Counted from the first letter of the stretch, positions 15,001 to 36,965 are shown. The stretch is DNA of 64,000 nucleotides from Nematostella vectensis (GCF_932526225.1 NC_064035.1:12964566-13028565); one strand, 5' to 3'. Translations and numbers: made by a program. Notes: generated by a model from the sequence alone, not told the origin.

Positions 15001-16353
15001 AATAGTGTATTTAAATCTTTCTACAAGTTAATGGAAAACACTGGAATCATCCTATGAAACAATCCAGAATCTCTTTGTTATCTCCTTGAACTCAGCTTAC
15101 TTACAACCAGCTTAGGGCACCTGGTTATAAATCATGTAGCAATCGATTTTATCTGATTTCTGGTACAATGGTTTGCAAACATAGTAGTTCTGGACTGGAC
15201 ATTGCTATGGAAAAATAAACTCAAAATATGAAATACGGCAAACCATAGGTATCACATTTATACCTGAAATGTTAGGCAGGGCAGAGAAATGAGATTATTC
15301 AAAGTGATTTTGCATTTCCCTATATACACTCATCTCATCAAATAACACAGAGATCTATGAAAAGCTCTTTGTTTACCTGCCATTTTAGGAATTTCCTTAG
15401 TTTGTCTGCCCTTGGTTATTTTGCTCAGTTGTATTTGTAAACAAAGCCTTTACCTGTTTACAGTCATTAGGCAATGGCATTTGGGCTGTTTGTCCTTAGC
15501 AGGCGACCGACTACTGTAGTTTTATTGTCCGCTTCGTTTAGTTGTTTTGTCATCAAATGACAAACTTCGAAAGCCATGAAAAACAAAAATAATTTTTCAT
15601 TCTTACCAATAATTTTTTGTTTCCGGCATCGTATTCGCTGTAAAAGTTGAAGGAGAATCTAGACTACAGTATTCAGGGCCACATCCAAACTTATTTGCAT
15701 TTCCATTGTATTTATTGTATATTCATTATATATTCAGTATATATTCATTGTATCGTTCTATAGAAATCAAGGTGCGAAGTCCTATTGGCCCTGTATTCAG
15801 TAGTTGCTCCAAAGAAGCTTTCAATATTATCATAAACAAGGGCACGTGCGAAAAATCTTGGCCCCTTTTGTATCACTGACTGCCAAATGTATCCCAAATC
15901 TAATTACCAAAGACTCTCAATGTCCAAATCAAGCAAGCATGTAGAATAAGCATTGCTTCTTGGGGGAGGGGACGTACGGGGGTTTTGCGCTTCAAAGATG
16001 GCGGCTTGTTACACAGGAAGCCTAAATCCCCAGCGAAGCGAAATTAGTGAAATAAAAGCAAAGAAAAAAGTCGTACATTCAAATGTGAGTTACATAATTT
16101 TTTTAGGACAAAACACGCTATTTTGGACAATAATGGATTTTTTTAAATGAAAATACATCGGCTTTTCTAAAAGATCACGTGTTGGTTGCACAGTTGTTGT
16201 TGCACGCAAAAGAATTGTGAAAACAGGTTTTCATCCTAAAAAAAACTGTTATTAAAACATGCAAAAGATGAAGGGCTAAATGGGGATTGGATCGCTCAAA
16301 GGAACATACCCTGAGACTTCTTTGCCGGAGAGTATTTTTGCTTGGGACTCCAT
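25..16353 (-). CDS. MTHFD1: C-1-tetrahydrofolate synthase, cytoplasmic type (partial: C-terminus beyond left edge)
   Basis: Trifunctional folate enzyme: methylene-THF dehydrogenase, methenyl-THF cyclohydrolase and formyl-THF synthetase. Seventeen minus-strand exons, in transcript order: 16310-16353, 13640-13724, 13368-13427, 12873-12926, 12627-12763, 12313-12413, 11886-11938, 10039-10122, 9798-9851, 9609-9666, 8669-8761, 5512-5588, 3157-3212, 2746-2824, 908-1002, 461-597, 25-71. All junctions are GT-AG and the phases agree, giving 438 codons (vertebrate homologues have about 935). The start [14 protein letters not shown] resembles the cytosolic vertebrate N-terminus, and no mitochondrial presequence is seen. 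Dehydrogenase/cyclohydrolase residues Y53 and K57 lie in [12 protein letters not shown]; the Rossmann part includes [12 protein letters not shown] and the domain ends at [14 protein letters not shown]. The synthetase P-loop [11 protein letters not shown] is at about residues 381-391, followed by [20 protein letters not shown]. Four minisatellites lie in its introns, three of them spanning acceptor sites. The start is 182 bp past the stop of the upstream BAG gene on the same strand. Confidence 0.95.
160..350. repeat. Imperfect GAT/ATG trinucleotide low-complexity tract
   Basis: Irregular runs of GATGAT, GGTGAT and similar in the MTHFD1 intron between exons 461-597 and 25-71. The acidic ORF over it is an artefact. 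Confidence 0.7.
598..907. other. MTHFD1 intron, 310 bp
   Basis: Only acceptor and donor signals of the flanking exons are seen. The short ORF here is an extension of exon 461-597. Confidence 0.6.
1003..2400. repeat. 51-bp minisatellite (~27 copies) carrying the acceptor of MTHFD1 exon 908-1002
   Basis: On the minus strand each unit reads ...GTCAACAG|CTTGAGCTCTATGG..., identical around the bar to the true acceptor and first bases of the exon ending at 1002. The unit is 51 bp (17 codons) with no stop in the exon frame. It therefore produces long spurious ORFs on both strands built of a 17-residue repeat. Copies diverge by a few per cent. Confidence 0.95.
2825..5511. other. MTHFD1 introns around exon 3157-3212
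   Basis: Apart from exon 3157-3212 ([19 protein letters not shown]) and the inverted repeat at 3838-3947, I see only AT-rich unique-looking DNA. Confidence 0.6.
3838..3947. mobile_element. Hairpin MITE-like element, arms ~43 bp
   Basis: The left arm begins CATCCTCGGAAACCCAGGGG and the right arm is its reverse complement, ending TGGGTTTCCGAGGATG, around a short AT-rich loop. A related end (CATCCTCGGGGACCCAGGG) occurs at 33112, so this is a dispersed family. Confidence 0.75.
5580..6915. repeat. 67-bp minisatellite (~20 copies) carrying the acceptor of MTHFD1 exon 5512-5588
   Basis: Minus-strand units contain TATAG|GTATTGGCCCAATGAC, matching the true junction TATAG|GTGTCGGCCCGATGAC that encodes GVGPMT. 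The copies lose similarity to the exon after about 20 coding bases. A unit of 67 bp is not a multiple of three. Confidence 0.95.
6916..8668. other. MTHFD1 intron without recognised content
   Basis: AT-rich DNA. Short ORFs at 7097 and 7474 have no recognisable domains or coding character. Confidence 0.55.
9104..9594. mobile_element. MITE-like element with 27-bp terminal inverted repeats and 14-bp flanking direct repeats
   Basis: TTTAGTATAATTTCAATAGT at 9187 matches the reverse complement of 9553-9579. A subterminal hairpin lies at 9121-9186 (ACAATTAGTC/GACTAATTGT, with inner AGGCGAC arms). The direct repeat TAGTATAGTAGTAT occurs at 9104-9117 and 9581-9594. Non-autonomous; no ORF. Confidence 0.6.
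10115..11830. repeat. 42-bp minisatellite (~40 copies) carrying the acceptor of MTHFD1 exon 10039-10122
   Basis: Minus-strand units contain GTCCTGTAG|GGCTCACC, the same as the true acceptor. Units are pyrimidine-rich on the transcribed strand. The array decays towards 11700-11830. Unit length 42 bp gives long meaningless ORFs rich in Cys-Leu-Ser. In the exon frame each unit has a TAG at the acceptor. Confidence 0.95.
11961..12250. repeat. 40-bp minisatellite (~7 copies) in MTHFD1 intron
   Basis: Unit AAGGTTGCAGGCATCGCAAG plus 20 more bases ending in TATCAAACAC. It lies about 22 bp upstream of the acceptor of exon 11886-11938 and does not include the exon. Confidence 0.9.
12414..12626. other. 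MTHFD1 intron with internal duplication
   Basis: A short motif around CATTGTTTTGCTGTCCTTA is repeated two to three times between 12444 and 12580. No genes seen. Confidence 0.4.
13921..14359. mobile_element. MITE-like element with ~50-bp imperfect terminal inverted repeats
   Basis: The left end CCCCGGGGAGGGGGGTGCTC matches the reverse complement of the right end (CCAGGGGGGGAGGGGGGGCT), and similarity continues to GGGATCAT. The interior repeats the phrase CCCTAAAAGATAC, also seen near 50700-51020. It lies in MTHFD1 intron 1. Confidence 0.65.
14360..16309. other. MTHFD1 intron 1, remainder
   Basis: Contains dispersed-repeat remnants at 15139-15250 and 15985-16045 (see separate entry) and a CCACCCCCC-bearing repeat remnant at 14570-14735. 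No coding exon is supported. Confidence 0.5.
15139..16045. repeat. Dispersed repeat, longer copy (two homologous ends)
   Basis: 15139-15250 matches 34768-34865 (shared words such as TGGACATTGCTATGGAAAAA versus GAACATTGCTGTGGAAAAA). 15985-16045 matches 34900-34955 (GCTTGTTACACAGGAAGCC, then GCGAAATTAG). At 34.8 kb the two parts are adjacent, so this copy has an insertion or the other a deletion. Confidence 0.55.
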
Positions 16354-16480
16354 GGTACTCGTGTGTCGCGAAGGGATTTCAGAGCGGGGGAATCGAGGAA
16401 TTACCCAGAGTACATTGCAAGCAAAAAGCAAAGGGATACCACAAGCAATAAACAATCAATTTTTCAAGATTAAAAACAAT

Positions 16481-16486
16481 TTTAAT
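16481..16486 (-). terminator. Variant polyadenylation signal of BAG3-like gene
   Basis: ATTAAA on the minus strand about 50 bp past the stop codon. It is the only near-consensus signal before the MTHFD1 start codon at 16353. Confidence 0.4.
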
Positions 16487-16534
16487 AATACTATTATGTA
16501 CAGATATATTTACAGGTTAATACGCCTAGTTGTG

Positions 16535-17719
16535 TTAGGATACTTTTTCTTCTAGTTTATCGAGATAACCTTGGATTTCTCTGACAGCACCTCTCCTAGC
16601 CTGCTTTACTGTCTCTACCCCCTGGGTCTCGATCTCGTCCAGGGTGAGAATTCCTCTAAGGAGCATCTCAGAAAGGAATAAATATTCTTTGTCAGTCTTT
16701 TTTCCGCTAAACTCTAGCACTCTGTCCGCCAAATCCCTTGCCTTCTGTGATTGTTCTCTGATCGACTGTAATTTCATTTCGATTACTTGTTCCTCTTGCT
16801 CTTCGATCACTTGTTCCTCTTGTTCGGGTTCGCCTTGACTTGGGGATTTTTCAGGTGATTGTGGCTTACTCTCTTCGCCCTCCTCCATTGTGGTTGACTT
16901 ATCCCCCTGGTCATCCTGTAATTTCAAGCTATCCATCGCATCAGACGAATTCGATTCACCGTCTACTTCCATTTGCTGGCCATCGCTATTATCGCCTTCA
17001 TCAGCTGATTCATATTCAATCTCGGAATCGGCGTTTTCGGATGTTATAGCACCTTCCTCGTTTTGAGTTTCAGACAGAGGGATCTCTGTGTTGGTCTCTT
17101 GTTTGCTCCCTTTGGAACAGTCTTTAAAGTCCTCTGCCTTTTTTTTCTTTTCTAGGCCAGAGTCGACCAATATCTTGAGCGGCCTCCAAGGTTTGCTATC
17201 ATCAAATTCGCTCTCGGCGTCTGTTTTGTTTGTAACCGGAACTGCCATTTCTTCGTTTGTATCTCGACTGTCTTCGCGGATTATTTTTATTTGTTTCACA
17301 TCTTTCTTGCCTTTTTTATCTGGACGCGCTTTCTTTTCGCCGGGCAAAGAATCCATTTGCGATCCATGGGTGGCGGTGTTTTTGTTTCCTCCCGCGTTCG
17401 CATGCCCCACCACTCTAGCTTGTTTCTTGGTTCGTTGAGGAGAATGTTGGCATCCGTGCCTTCGACACGACGTTGCGGACTGTGCACGGGGACTTTCATC
17501 TTCCATGGTTAATGGAAAGTCCCAAAATGGTGTAGGCCAATCGGGGGTTCGAGCTCTCGTCGGCCATCTCGGTTGTCGATAACTCTGCCACGGATCAAAA
17601 TAAGAGACCGGCTCACTGAAGCTGAATGGATCGAACATTCCGTATACCATGTCTATTCGAAGTAGAATTTCCTTGCTTACCAACTGACGCGGTTTATGTG
17701 TATTTGCTATGTTTTCCAC
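16535..17719 (-). CDS. BAG3-like co-chaperone (BAG domain protein)
   Basis: Intronless 394-codon ORF. The last ~80 residues form a BAG domain, the module that binds the Hsp70 ATPase domain and speeds nucleotide release. The block GKKTDKEYLFLSEMLLRG, the following LDEIETQGVETVKQARR and the end LDKLEEKV match the BAG domain of animal BAG3/Starvin proteins. The middle (about 85-310) is acidic, low-complexity and probably disordered, with repeated EEQVIE. The N-terminus has an aromatic/proline stretch (FDPFSFSEPVSYFDPW). I see neither a WW domain nor an IPV motif, both present in vertebrate BAG3, so orthology is by the BAG domain only. A minus-strand TATA box (17756-17763) lies about 37 bp upstream of the first ATG, so the 5' UTR would be very short; the next ATG (MVYGMFDPF) is an alternative start. 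The gene is divergent from an Hsp40 gene across shared heat-shock elements, which suggests stress induction. A variant poly(A) signal lies at 16481-16486. Confidence 0.85.
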   Translation of the reverse strand: MENIANTHKPRQLVSKEILLRIDMVYGMFDPFSFSEPVSYFDPWQSYRQPRWPTRARTPDWPTPFWDFPLTMEDESPRAQSATSCRRHGCQHSPQRTKKQARVVGHANAGGNKNTATHGSQMDSLPGEKKARPDKKGKKDVKQIKIIREDSRDTNEEMAVPVTNKTDAESEFDDSKPWRPLKILVDSGLEKKKKAEDFKDCSKGSKQETNTEIPLSETQNEEGAITSENADSEIEYESADEGDNSDGQQMEVDGESNSSDAMDSLKLQDDQGDKSTTMEEGEESKPQSPEKSPSQGEPEQEEQVIEEQEEQVIEMKLQSIREQSQKARDLADRVLEFSGKKTDKEYLFLSEMLLRGILTLDEIETQGVETVKQARRGAVREIQGYLDKLEEKVS

Positions 17720-17755
17720 TCGTATCTGAATTGAGCAACGGATGTGCGAGCGGCT

Positions 17756-17763
17756 CTTATATA
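17756..17763 (-). promoter_or_regulatory. TATA box of BAG3-like gene
   Basis: Reads TATATAAG on the minus strand, 37 bp upstream of the first ATG at 17719. Position fits a start site near 17730. Confidence 0.6.
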
Positions 17764-17793
17764 CTCTCCGAAATTGCCTACTCGAAGCGAGTA

Positions 17794-17811
17794 GAACTTT
17801 CGAGAGATTTC
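17794..17811. promoter_or_regulatory. Heat-shock element 1 (four pentamers)
   Basis: GAActTTCgaGAGatTTC: four alternating nGAAn units in exact 5-bp phase, one with a single mismatch (GAG). Matches the HSF trimer consensus. Confidence 0.8.
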
Positions 17812-17897
17812 GTGACTGTTCTATGGGTTATGTAATGTCTCCAAATTTGGTAACGACTCGCGTGACCGTGATTCAGCACATGTTTACTTCGAATTAT

Positions 17898-17925
17898 TTC
17901 GCGAATGTTGTGGAAAGATCGAGAA
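17898..17925. promoter_or_regulatory. Heat-shock element 2 (six pentamers)
   Basis: Units in order at 5-bp spacing: TTC, GAA, TTG, GAA, ATC, GAA. Four are perfect and two have one mismatch. It ends 15 bp upstream of the plus-strand TATA box, a typical position in heat-shock genes. Confidence 0.85.
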
Positions 17926-17940
17926 GCCGAAATGGGAGGG

Positions 17941-17948
17941 TATATAAA
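17941..17948 (+). promoter_or_regulatory. TATA box of DNAJB-type gene
   Basis: TATATAAA, 80 bp upstream of the ATG at 18029. Implies transcription start near 17970 and a 5' UTR of about 60 nt. Confidence 0.8.
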
Positions 17949-18028
17949 CAGCCGCGCTTGCTTGCAAGTCAATTCTACGAGAAAACGATATAGACAAGAG
18001 CAGAGAGTCATTATCTACGATAAAAAAT

Positions 18029-19084
18029 ATGGGTAAAGACTACTACGCAGTGCTAAACGTTGACAAAGCAGCGAGTGCAGACGACATCAAGAAAGCTTAT
18101 CGAAAACAAGCTTTGAAATATCACCCGGACAAAAACAAAAGTCCAGGAGCTGAAGAGAAATTTAAAGAAATCTCTGAAGCTTACGAAGTTCTGAGTGACC
18201 CCAAAAAGAAAGAGATCTACGACCAATATGGCGAAGAAGGCCTCAAAGGCACACCACCACCACAAAATGGAGGCGGCCATGGTTTTTCCGGTGCAAATTT
18301 TGGTCCCGGTTTCACTACGTTCACTTACACAAGTGGGGATGCCCGAGAAACCTTTTCCAGAGTATTCGGAGACGAAGATCCGTTCGCAGATCTGATCGGT
18401 GGACTTGGAGGGTTTAGTTTCTTTAATGGAATGGGCTCACACCAGCGAAAAGGACGTGTTCACTCTAACTTCAACATGATGGACGATGAAAACATGAACT
18501 CTTTTGAATTTGGTGCACCGCCGAAGAAACAAAAAGTCCAAGATCCACCGCTCGAAAGGGATCTCTTAGTCAGCCTCGAAGAGCTCTACAAAGGTACAAC
18601 TAAAAAGATGAAAATTTCAAGAAAAGTCCCCGATCCTAATGGGTCTCAACGATTGGAGGAGAAAATTTTGACAGTGAACGTCAAGCCTGGATGGAAAGAG
18701 GGTACAAAAATCACATTCCCCAAAGAGGGTGATCGAAAACCTGGAGTCATTCCCGCCGACGTGGTGTTTAAAATCAAGGACAAACCACACAAGCACTTTA
18801 CAAGAGATGGCGATAACAACTTGGTATACAAAGCTAAGATTTCCCTTCGAGATGCTTTAGGTGGGACTACTATCAGCGTTCCAACCCTTAGTGGGAGAAC
18901 TGTGCAAGTGCATAATGCCGATGTCATTCAGCCAGGATCATCAAAAAGAATAGTCGGGGAAGGACTGCCCATGCCAAAAGACAATAGCCGTAAAGGGGAC
19001 TTGATCATTAAATATGATGTTTATTTGCCAAATAACATAACTCCTGCTCAGAAACAGGTTTTAATGAATACTTTGCCTAAGTAG
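18029..19084 (+). CDS. DNAJB: DnaJ/Hsp40 co-chaperone, type B (DNAJB1/4/5-like)
   Basis: Intronless 351-residue ORF of normal length for the DNAJB1/4/5 group. The J domain spans about residues 4-70 with the essential HPD at 32-34, which stimulates Hsp70 ATPase. A G/F-rich linker with phenylalanines (about 75-150) follows, then the two C-terminal substrate-binding beta domains from about 170 ([20 protein letters not shown] onward), ending [19 protein letters not shown]. There is no zinc finger, so it is type B. A basic stretch PPKKQKVQ at about 165 could act as a nuclear signal (inference). The lack of introns, TATA box and adjacent heat-shock elements are typical of stress-inducible chaperone genes. 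It is divergent from the BAG3-like gene, whose product also acts on Hsp70. Confidence 0.95.
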   Translation: MGKDYYAVLNVDKAASADDIKKAYRKQALKYHPDKNKSPGAEEKFKEISEAYEVLSDPKKKEIYDQYGEEGLKGTPPPQNGGGHGFSGANFGPGFTTFTYTSGDARETFSRVFGDEDPFADLIGGLGGFSFFNGMGSHQRKGRVHSNFNMMDDENMNSFEFGAPPKKQKVQDPPLERDLLVSLEELYKGTTKKMKISRKVPDPNGSQRLEEKILTVNVKPGWKEGTKITFPKEGDRKPGVIPADVVFKIKDKPHKHFTRDGDNNLVYKAKISLRDALGGTTISVPTLSGRTVQVHNADVIQPGSSKRIVGEGLPMPKDNSRKGDLIIKYDVYLPNNITPAQKQVLMNTLPK

Positions 19085-19091
19085 TCCAAAT

Positions 19092-19097
19092 AATAAA
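19092..19097 (+). terminator. Polyadenylation signal AATAAA of DNAJB gene
   Basis: First AATAAA after the stop codon, only 8 bp downstream. Another AATAAA near 19311 would give a longer 3' UTR. Confidence 0.5.
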
Positions 19098-20859
19098 ACA
19101 ATGTTGAAAGTATCACACTCGTACCCAGTCTGAAAACTAGGAAGAAGAAGCAAGAGGAGAGAAATATTTAATACAAAGCAATCATTACGATGCTCTAGGG
19201 AACCAAAATCCTTTGCTTGTCTTGTTCTCTGTCACCATATATTTAATGACTGGCTACGAGTCTGAGAAAGTATTGAGATATGTAAATAGTTCTGCACAAC
19301 GAAAATTTTCAATAAATATTGAATACGTAAAAGATTGATTTGATTAATTCTGACTAGACTTCCCCCATACTTATAGTGTATAATGTTATATCACATCTAA
19401 TTGGCTTAGAGTGTGTAAATTCTTTTACACATTAAAAGATACAGAGGAGTGGATTTTATAAAACCTGTTAACCTCCGAAAATCTCAAGGCTTGAGAACCT
19501 TTTGGGGGGAGGGGTGGGGAAGATTTATTTTTTTGGGGATGAGGGGTGGGTACAACCTCGCAGGCATTTGGCGTCAAAAGCTCTTGCAAACAAATCCACT
19601 TATAGATCTCATGAGGGTGTTAGATAAATTGCATCGCTATGCAAGGGAATTATTGTTTTAAATATTTTAATAGAAAATAGGCAAAACAACAATTTTCTAT
19701 AAAATAATTTTTCGGAAGCGATAAAAATCGCTAAAAAGCGGGATATTTGGTGCTCAATGCAGGAGAAGGGGTCCAAAATCTTGAGACACCCACCTAATGC
19801 GGGGGAGTTGACAGGTATGTTTTATGAGTGTTAAAAAGCCCCCAATTATTCTTATGAAGATATGCTCTGACCAGCACAACCCCAAGTCTGCTTAGATCTT
19901 GACTTGCTCACCCAACCATATGCCCTAACTCAAACACGGACGGACACATAGTACTTTTCTCTGCAAGCCATATGGTACCTTAAACACAAATACAAGCCAA
20001 GAACAAATGTGCTTATAGAACAGGAATGATGGCATCAACGTAAATGACTAGCCTCTTCCCCTGGCTTCTATTGGCTGAGCAGCTTAATGACTTCCCTTTC
20101 AATTTGCCTCTTGCCACAAAAGAATCATGTGACTGCTTAACACATAGAATAGGTGGCAACACAGGCTGTTGCAAGATGCCTGGGAACGAGGCTAGTCAAT
20201 GACAACCAAGATTACCTGAAATGCCCTGAAGTTCGTGATAATCATATCTCTTAGGTTTAAACATTTGCTTCAGTCAAACCTAATGCACTTTCTCTGGAGT
20301 AATAATTGCTGTTGACCAAACCCCCAAAGTGCTATACATTAGGATTTAAATTTATGTTTTTATGGGAATCTTACTCAGGAAAGCATACACAAGGTATTTG
20401 CTATTTCTCTTTATAAGATAACCAAAATAAGAGGTTATCTTGAATCAGACCTCCCCAATTGTATGGCCCTGTAGCTATAAGACAACAAATGTAAGATCAT
20501 TATTGTCTCATCAAATCTTTTAGAAAGTGATGTTAATAATTTGCATTTATTTTCATCAGTAGCTGCTAGGAATGATACAACAAGAACTAAAATATTTAAA
20601 AAGCTAAGCACATCTGTTATAGAAGTTCATTAAATGGAAGGTTCATTAAATGGAACAGCTGAAATACAGTTTCCCTTGCTTATGAATGGCTGGTTGTGGA
20701 TTCCAGATCAATCAAGCAATTTGAAAACAGATGTGTATGTGTTACAATATTTTGGGAACATATTTCAGGGCCTTAGCTCTTGCAATTGGAGGAATGCAGG
20801 CACTATTTTTTATCTTATGCGCATTTTTTGAATAAAATCCTTGCTCTCCTGGGGGTTGG

Positions 20860-20906
20860 TAGTGGTGGTGGTGGTGGTGGTGGTGGTGGGGGGGGGGGGG
20901 GGGGGT
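20860..20906. repeat. (GGT)n followed by poly-G tract
   Basis: GGTGGT repeats leading into about 17 G residues. Length in assembly may be unreliable. Confidence 0.9.
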
Positions 20907-21008
20907 GGCAACTGGGGCCACTGTGCTAGCTAGGGCTCTGAGCTTGATGACATTTTTGAGTGCATAATTTCAACAAAACAAAGGTTTTCTTGGAATTACA
21001 CACTGATA

Positions 21009-21163
21009 CAGGTGTGTAGCAGGGGGTGTGGCACTATGGGCACGAGCCCCCCAAAATATTTAAAAAAAAAAAGGAAATGACAAGTAGGGGTGTGGCTGTG
21101 CCCCACATTGTTTTCTTATTGTTTCTGTATCATGCCCCCCCTCCCAATCATTCAAGGCCTGCT
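21009..21163 (+). repeat. Dispersed ~160-bp repeat, copy 1
   Basis: Family beginning GTAGCAGGGGGTG(T)GGCAC, with a C-run, a GGAAATGAC word, GGTGTGGCTGTGCCCC, and ending near TTTCTGTAT. Copies 2-4 are at 26236, 38711 and 61935. Confidence 0.75.
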
Positions 21164-21478
21164 ATGGCTATGGATGATCAGGTTTACTATGTGTTTTTCA
21201 GCCATTCAATAATTTTTCTGATCAAAAAATAATTAAGTTAGAACTAACATAGTTTTTTTCTATCTTCTCTTTGCCCTTACTGTTGTTGGCTTGCATGGAG
21301 GCAACATGTTAGACTATTTACTTCCTACATCGATTGAGTTGTTAAGCCAATGTTCGAGTTACAGTATTCTTACATTATCTGTCCGTGTCAGGTAACATAA
21401 AATAGAGTCCTTAAATCTAAGGCCATTCTTTCTATGGCTCAAAAGTTGTTGGTACAGATTCCTCTAATCAATTCAGTG

Positions 21479-33856
<12,378 letters not shown>

Positions 33857-34767
33857 CCCAAAGAACAGTCACAGGTCAATGACAAAGCCCTTTTAAAGTA
33901 CTAAACGGGAAGTTGAACACCGGAAGTATATATTTCATCTAAGGATTACTGTGTTGCTAAAGCACAGAAAGACCACAAAAAGTTTATGGATGATCCATCT
34001 GACTATCCGACCATCCAACGATCGAGTGACACAGAAGTTCCTCCAAAAACTGCAGCAAACTCGCTCTCTGATTGGTCTCATTATAATTAAACTAGAAGTT
34101 CTCGTGGAGAAGTGAAGTACTCGAGCTCTTATATTGGTTGGTCATTCAATAGCAATGGTTAAATCTATATTATTTTAGATTTTTATGGGGCAGTTGGCAC
34201 ATTTTCCATAAGCCAGATTCATGCAAGACCCCCTTTTCTTTACAGCCACTGTCTTGGCTGATCACTAACCCTTTGTTTCATGGTTTCTCTGTTTGCTTTA
34301 TAAGAGAAATAGAACAAAAACAAATTGCTTGTAGTCTTATTTCATTAAACAAAAGAAATTATTTAATTGAAGGCATTGTATGTCTAGAAAAGAAAAGGTG
34401 AAGTCTGATAACCATAACAAACAGTCTGATTAGTTGTGGAGGGGATGTGCAGTCATAGATACTATGATAAGTAAGTATATTTTATAAAAAAAACCCTGCT
34501 TTTTAGTGAGTCAGTGGGAGGGGCACAACCCATGTGCCCAACACGAGCTGCATGCCTGTACATACCCAGTAAGCTATTTGGGTCTAAATGGTGGCAATGA
34601 TAATAGCTACTGAAAAGAGTACTGCTCATGTATTAACATATAGTGAACTATACAGAATTTATGATCTCCTAATTCTCCCTAACAATAGCTTCCACTGATT
34701 TCTAAAGAATCTCTGTGTCTCCTCTGTGGCTGTGTTTGCCTTGGTTTAAAATAATGAAGCAATCAAT

Positions 34768-34955
34768 TTCGTTTTATTTCTAGGGTAATGATTTGCAATC
34801 ATAGTATTTCTGGACCGAACATTGCTGTGGAAAAATAGACTCGAAATATAAAATACTGCAAACCCAGTATCAAATAAAAAAAAAGTCTGCTTCCAAGACG
34901 GCGGCAGCTTGTTACACAGGAAGCCCAAATTGCTAGCAAAGCGAAATTAGACAAA
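34768..34955. repeat. Dispersed repeat, short copy
   Basis: Same family as 15139-16045, with both homologous ends adjacent. Intergenic between YME1L1 and NKCC. Confidence 0.55.
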
Positions 34956-35475
34956 TGAGACAAATCAGAGCACTCCTTATTAATAATAATAAAAAAAAAA
35001 CAGACAGACCTCAAGCTTAGTAACACTTCACAAAACACCTGAATAACAATGCCTACTCAGATTGCAGATTTTGCCTGGAGTCTGTTAAGGGTTGGGTTAG
35101 CAGTGAAAAACTTGGGCACAATATCCGACCATGTCTTTGCCTGCTTAAAACTTCATTATAAAATCTGACAACAAAAGGATCCTCAAAGAGTGGACCACTG
35201 ACTTCCAAATGATTTTTGGGAGCGAAGAGGTTCTTTTTTTATAAAGAAATGATTTTGTGCATCATTGCGACACAAAATATACAGCAGAAACCTTGTAGTA
35301 CGTCTAGTCTGTGACAAGTTTCATACTTATTTCGAATGTCTGTGATTTCTTGATCAGAATTATTTTGTACATCAAAGGTACAGTTTTCTGTCAATCAGTT
35401 ATGGTGCTAATTGGAAAAAGCACTGAATTTATTGAAATAGGTGTACGTTCGCTTTTGTTTTCCACATTGCCCAGT

Positions 35476-35511
35476 CTTGCCAAAAGACTGTTCTACCAGT
35501 CTTTTGGCAAG
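35476..35511. repeat. Perfect 15-bp hairpin
   Basis: CTTGCCAAAAGACTG, 6-nt loop TTCTAC, then CAGTCTTTTGGCAAG. Intergenic; no adjacent gene end to suggest a terminator. Confidence 0.8.
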
Positions 35512-36044
35512 TTTTCAGCCAATAGTTTCATTAAGCAGAGGTAAATAGAATATCACTGGGAGATAAAGAGCTTTAGATGTTTGATTGGATCTATTTGATA
35601 TAGATTTCATGCAGTATGGCATCCCTATATACCTCTGTGCTGCTAGCAACATTATCGGGTGTCTTCTCTGTTGTTGTCGTTGCGCCTTCATCTGTTTTTG
35701 GTACTCTCCAGTTTCTTTTCTGTACGTACGTCATACACCTGGCAGCAGCTGCACTCTTGGCATTGCTCAAAGCTGAGCCAAGCCCTAAAACAACCCCTCC
35801 TAACTGCAATAACAATATTATTTAAAAAAAAAACCCATAAGCTGTTACAATGTCTGATAAAGAACTTTATACAACAACTCTGGTAAATTGCATGCTCCGA
35901 TTGGTCATGGGTCTGTGTGTTATTAGAGGACACATGCCACTTGTTGGTCTGTCCTCAAATAGATGTCATGAACAACAGTCATACAACTCGATTGCATCTT
36001 GTTGTTTACTTGTTCATGACATGTTGTGACATCTGTGTATCTAT

Positions 36045-36965
36045 TACAGGACAGACACACACAAAAATGGGATCTATTTGTTAAATTTATTACAGGACAG
36101 ACACATGCAAAAATGAGATCTATTTGTTAAATATATTACAGGACAGACACAGGCTAAAATGAGATCTATTTGTTAAATATATTACAGGACAGACACATGC
36201 TAAAATGAGATCTATTTGTTAAATATATTACAGGACAGACGCATGCTAAAATGAGATCTATTTGTTAAATATATTACAGGACAGACACACGCAAAAATAA
36301 GATCTATTTGTTAAATATATTACAGGACAGACGCACGCAAAAATGAGATCTATTTGTTAAATATAATACAGGACAGACACACGCAAAAATGAGATCTATT
36401 TGTTAAATATATTACAGGACAGACGCATGCTAAAATGAGATCTATTTGTTAAATATATTACAGGACAGACACACGCAAAAATGAGATCTATTTGTTAAAT
36501 ATATTACAGGACAGACGCATGCTAAAATGAGATCTATTTGTTAAATATATTACAGGACAGACACACGCAAAAATGAGATCTATTTGTTAAATATATTACA
36601 GGACAGACGCACGCAAAAATGAGATCTATTTGTTAAATATATTACAGGACAGACACACGCAAAAATGAGATCTATTTGTTAAATATATTACAGGACAGAC
36701 GCACGCAAAAATGAGATCTGTTTGTTAAATATATTACAGGACAGACACACGCAAAAATGAGATCTATTTGTTAAATATATTACAGGACAGACACACACAA
36801 AAATGAGATATATTTGTTAAATATATTACAGGACAGACACACGCAAAAATGAGATATATTTGTTAAATATATTACAGGACAGACACATGCAAAAATGAGA
36901 TCTATTTGTTAAATATATTACAGGACAGACGCACGCAAAAATGAGATCTGATTGTTAAATATATA
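36045..36965. repeat. 46-bp minisatellite (~20 copies), intergenic
   Basis: Unit ATTACAGGACAGACACACGC followed by 26 bases ending TTGTTAAATAT. Two main variants alternate (GACACACGCAAAAA and GACGCATGCTAAAA). It lies about 940 bp upstream of the NKCC start. Confidence 0.95.

Larger units (their letters stand above)
17720..18028. promoter_or_regulatory. Bidirectional heat-shock promoter between BAG3-like and DNAJB genes
   Basis: The 309-bp gap between divergent start codons contains a minus-strand TATA box near the BAG gene, a plus-strand TATA box near the Hsp40 gene, and two multi-unit heat-shock elements with exact 5-bp phasing. This is the arrangement expected of an HSF1-driven shared promoter. 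HSF binding itself is inferred. Confidence 0.8.
19098..21478. other. Intergenic region DNAJB to YME1L1 (convergent 3' ends)
   Basis: No gene is supported. Contains a (GGT)n-to-poly-G tract at about 20860-20906 and a dispersed repeat copy at 21009-21163. Confidence 0.6.

Noticed and set aside
15607..15629. Alternative first exon of MTHFD1 (ATG CCG GAA ... then GT donor, phase-compatible with exon 13640-13724)
   Set aside because: The exon at 16310-16353 gives [18 protein letters not shown], matching the family N-terminus. The 15607 version encodes an unrelated heptapeptide and lacks that part. An alternative promoter cannot be excluded.
35591..35825. Small hydrophobic ORFs on both strands upstream of NKCC
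   Set aside because: Mutually overlapping, short, no recognisable family; hydrophobicity follows from T-rich sequence.
36045..36965. CRISPR-like array of regular repeats
   Set aside because: Units are directly adjacent with no unique spacers, and the genome is eukaryotic; these are minisatellites. The same holds for all other arrays here.
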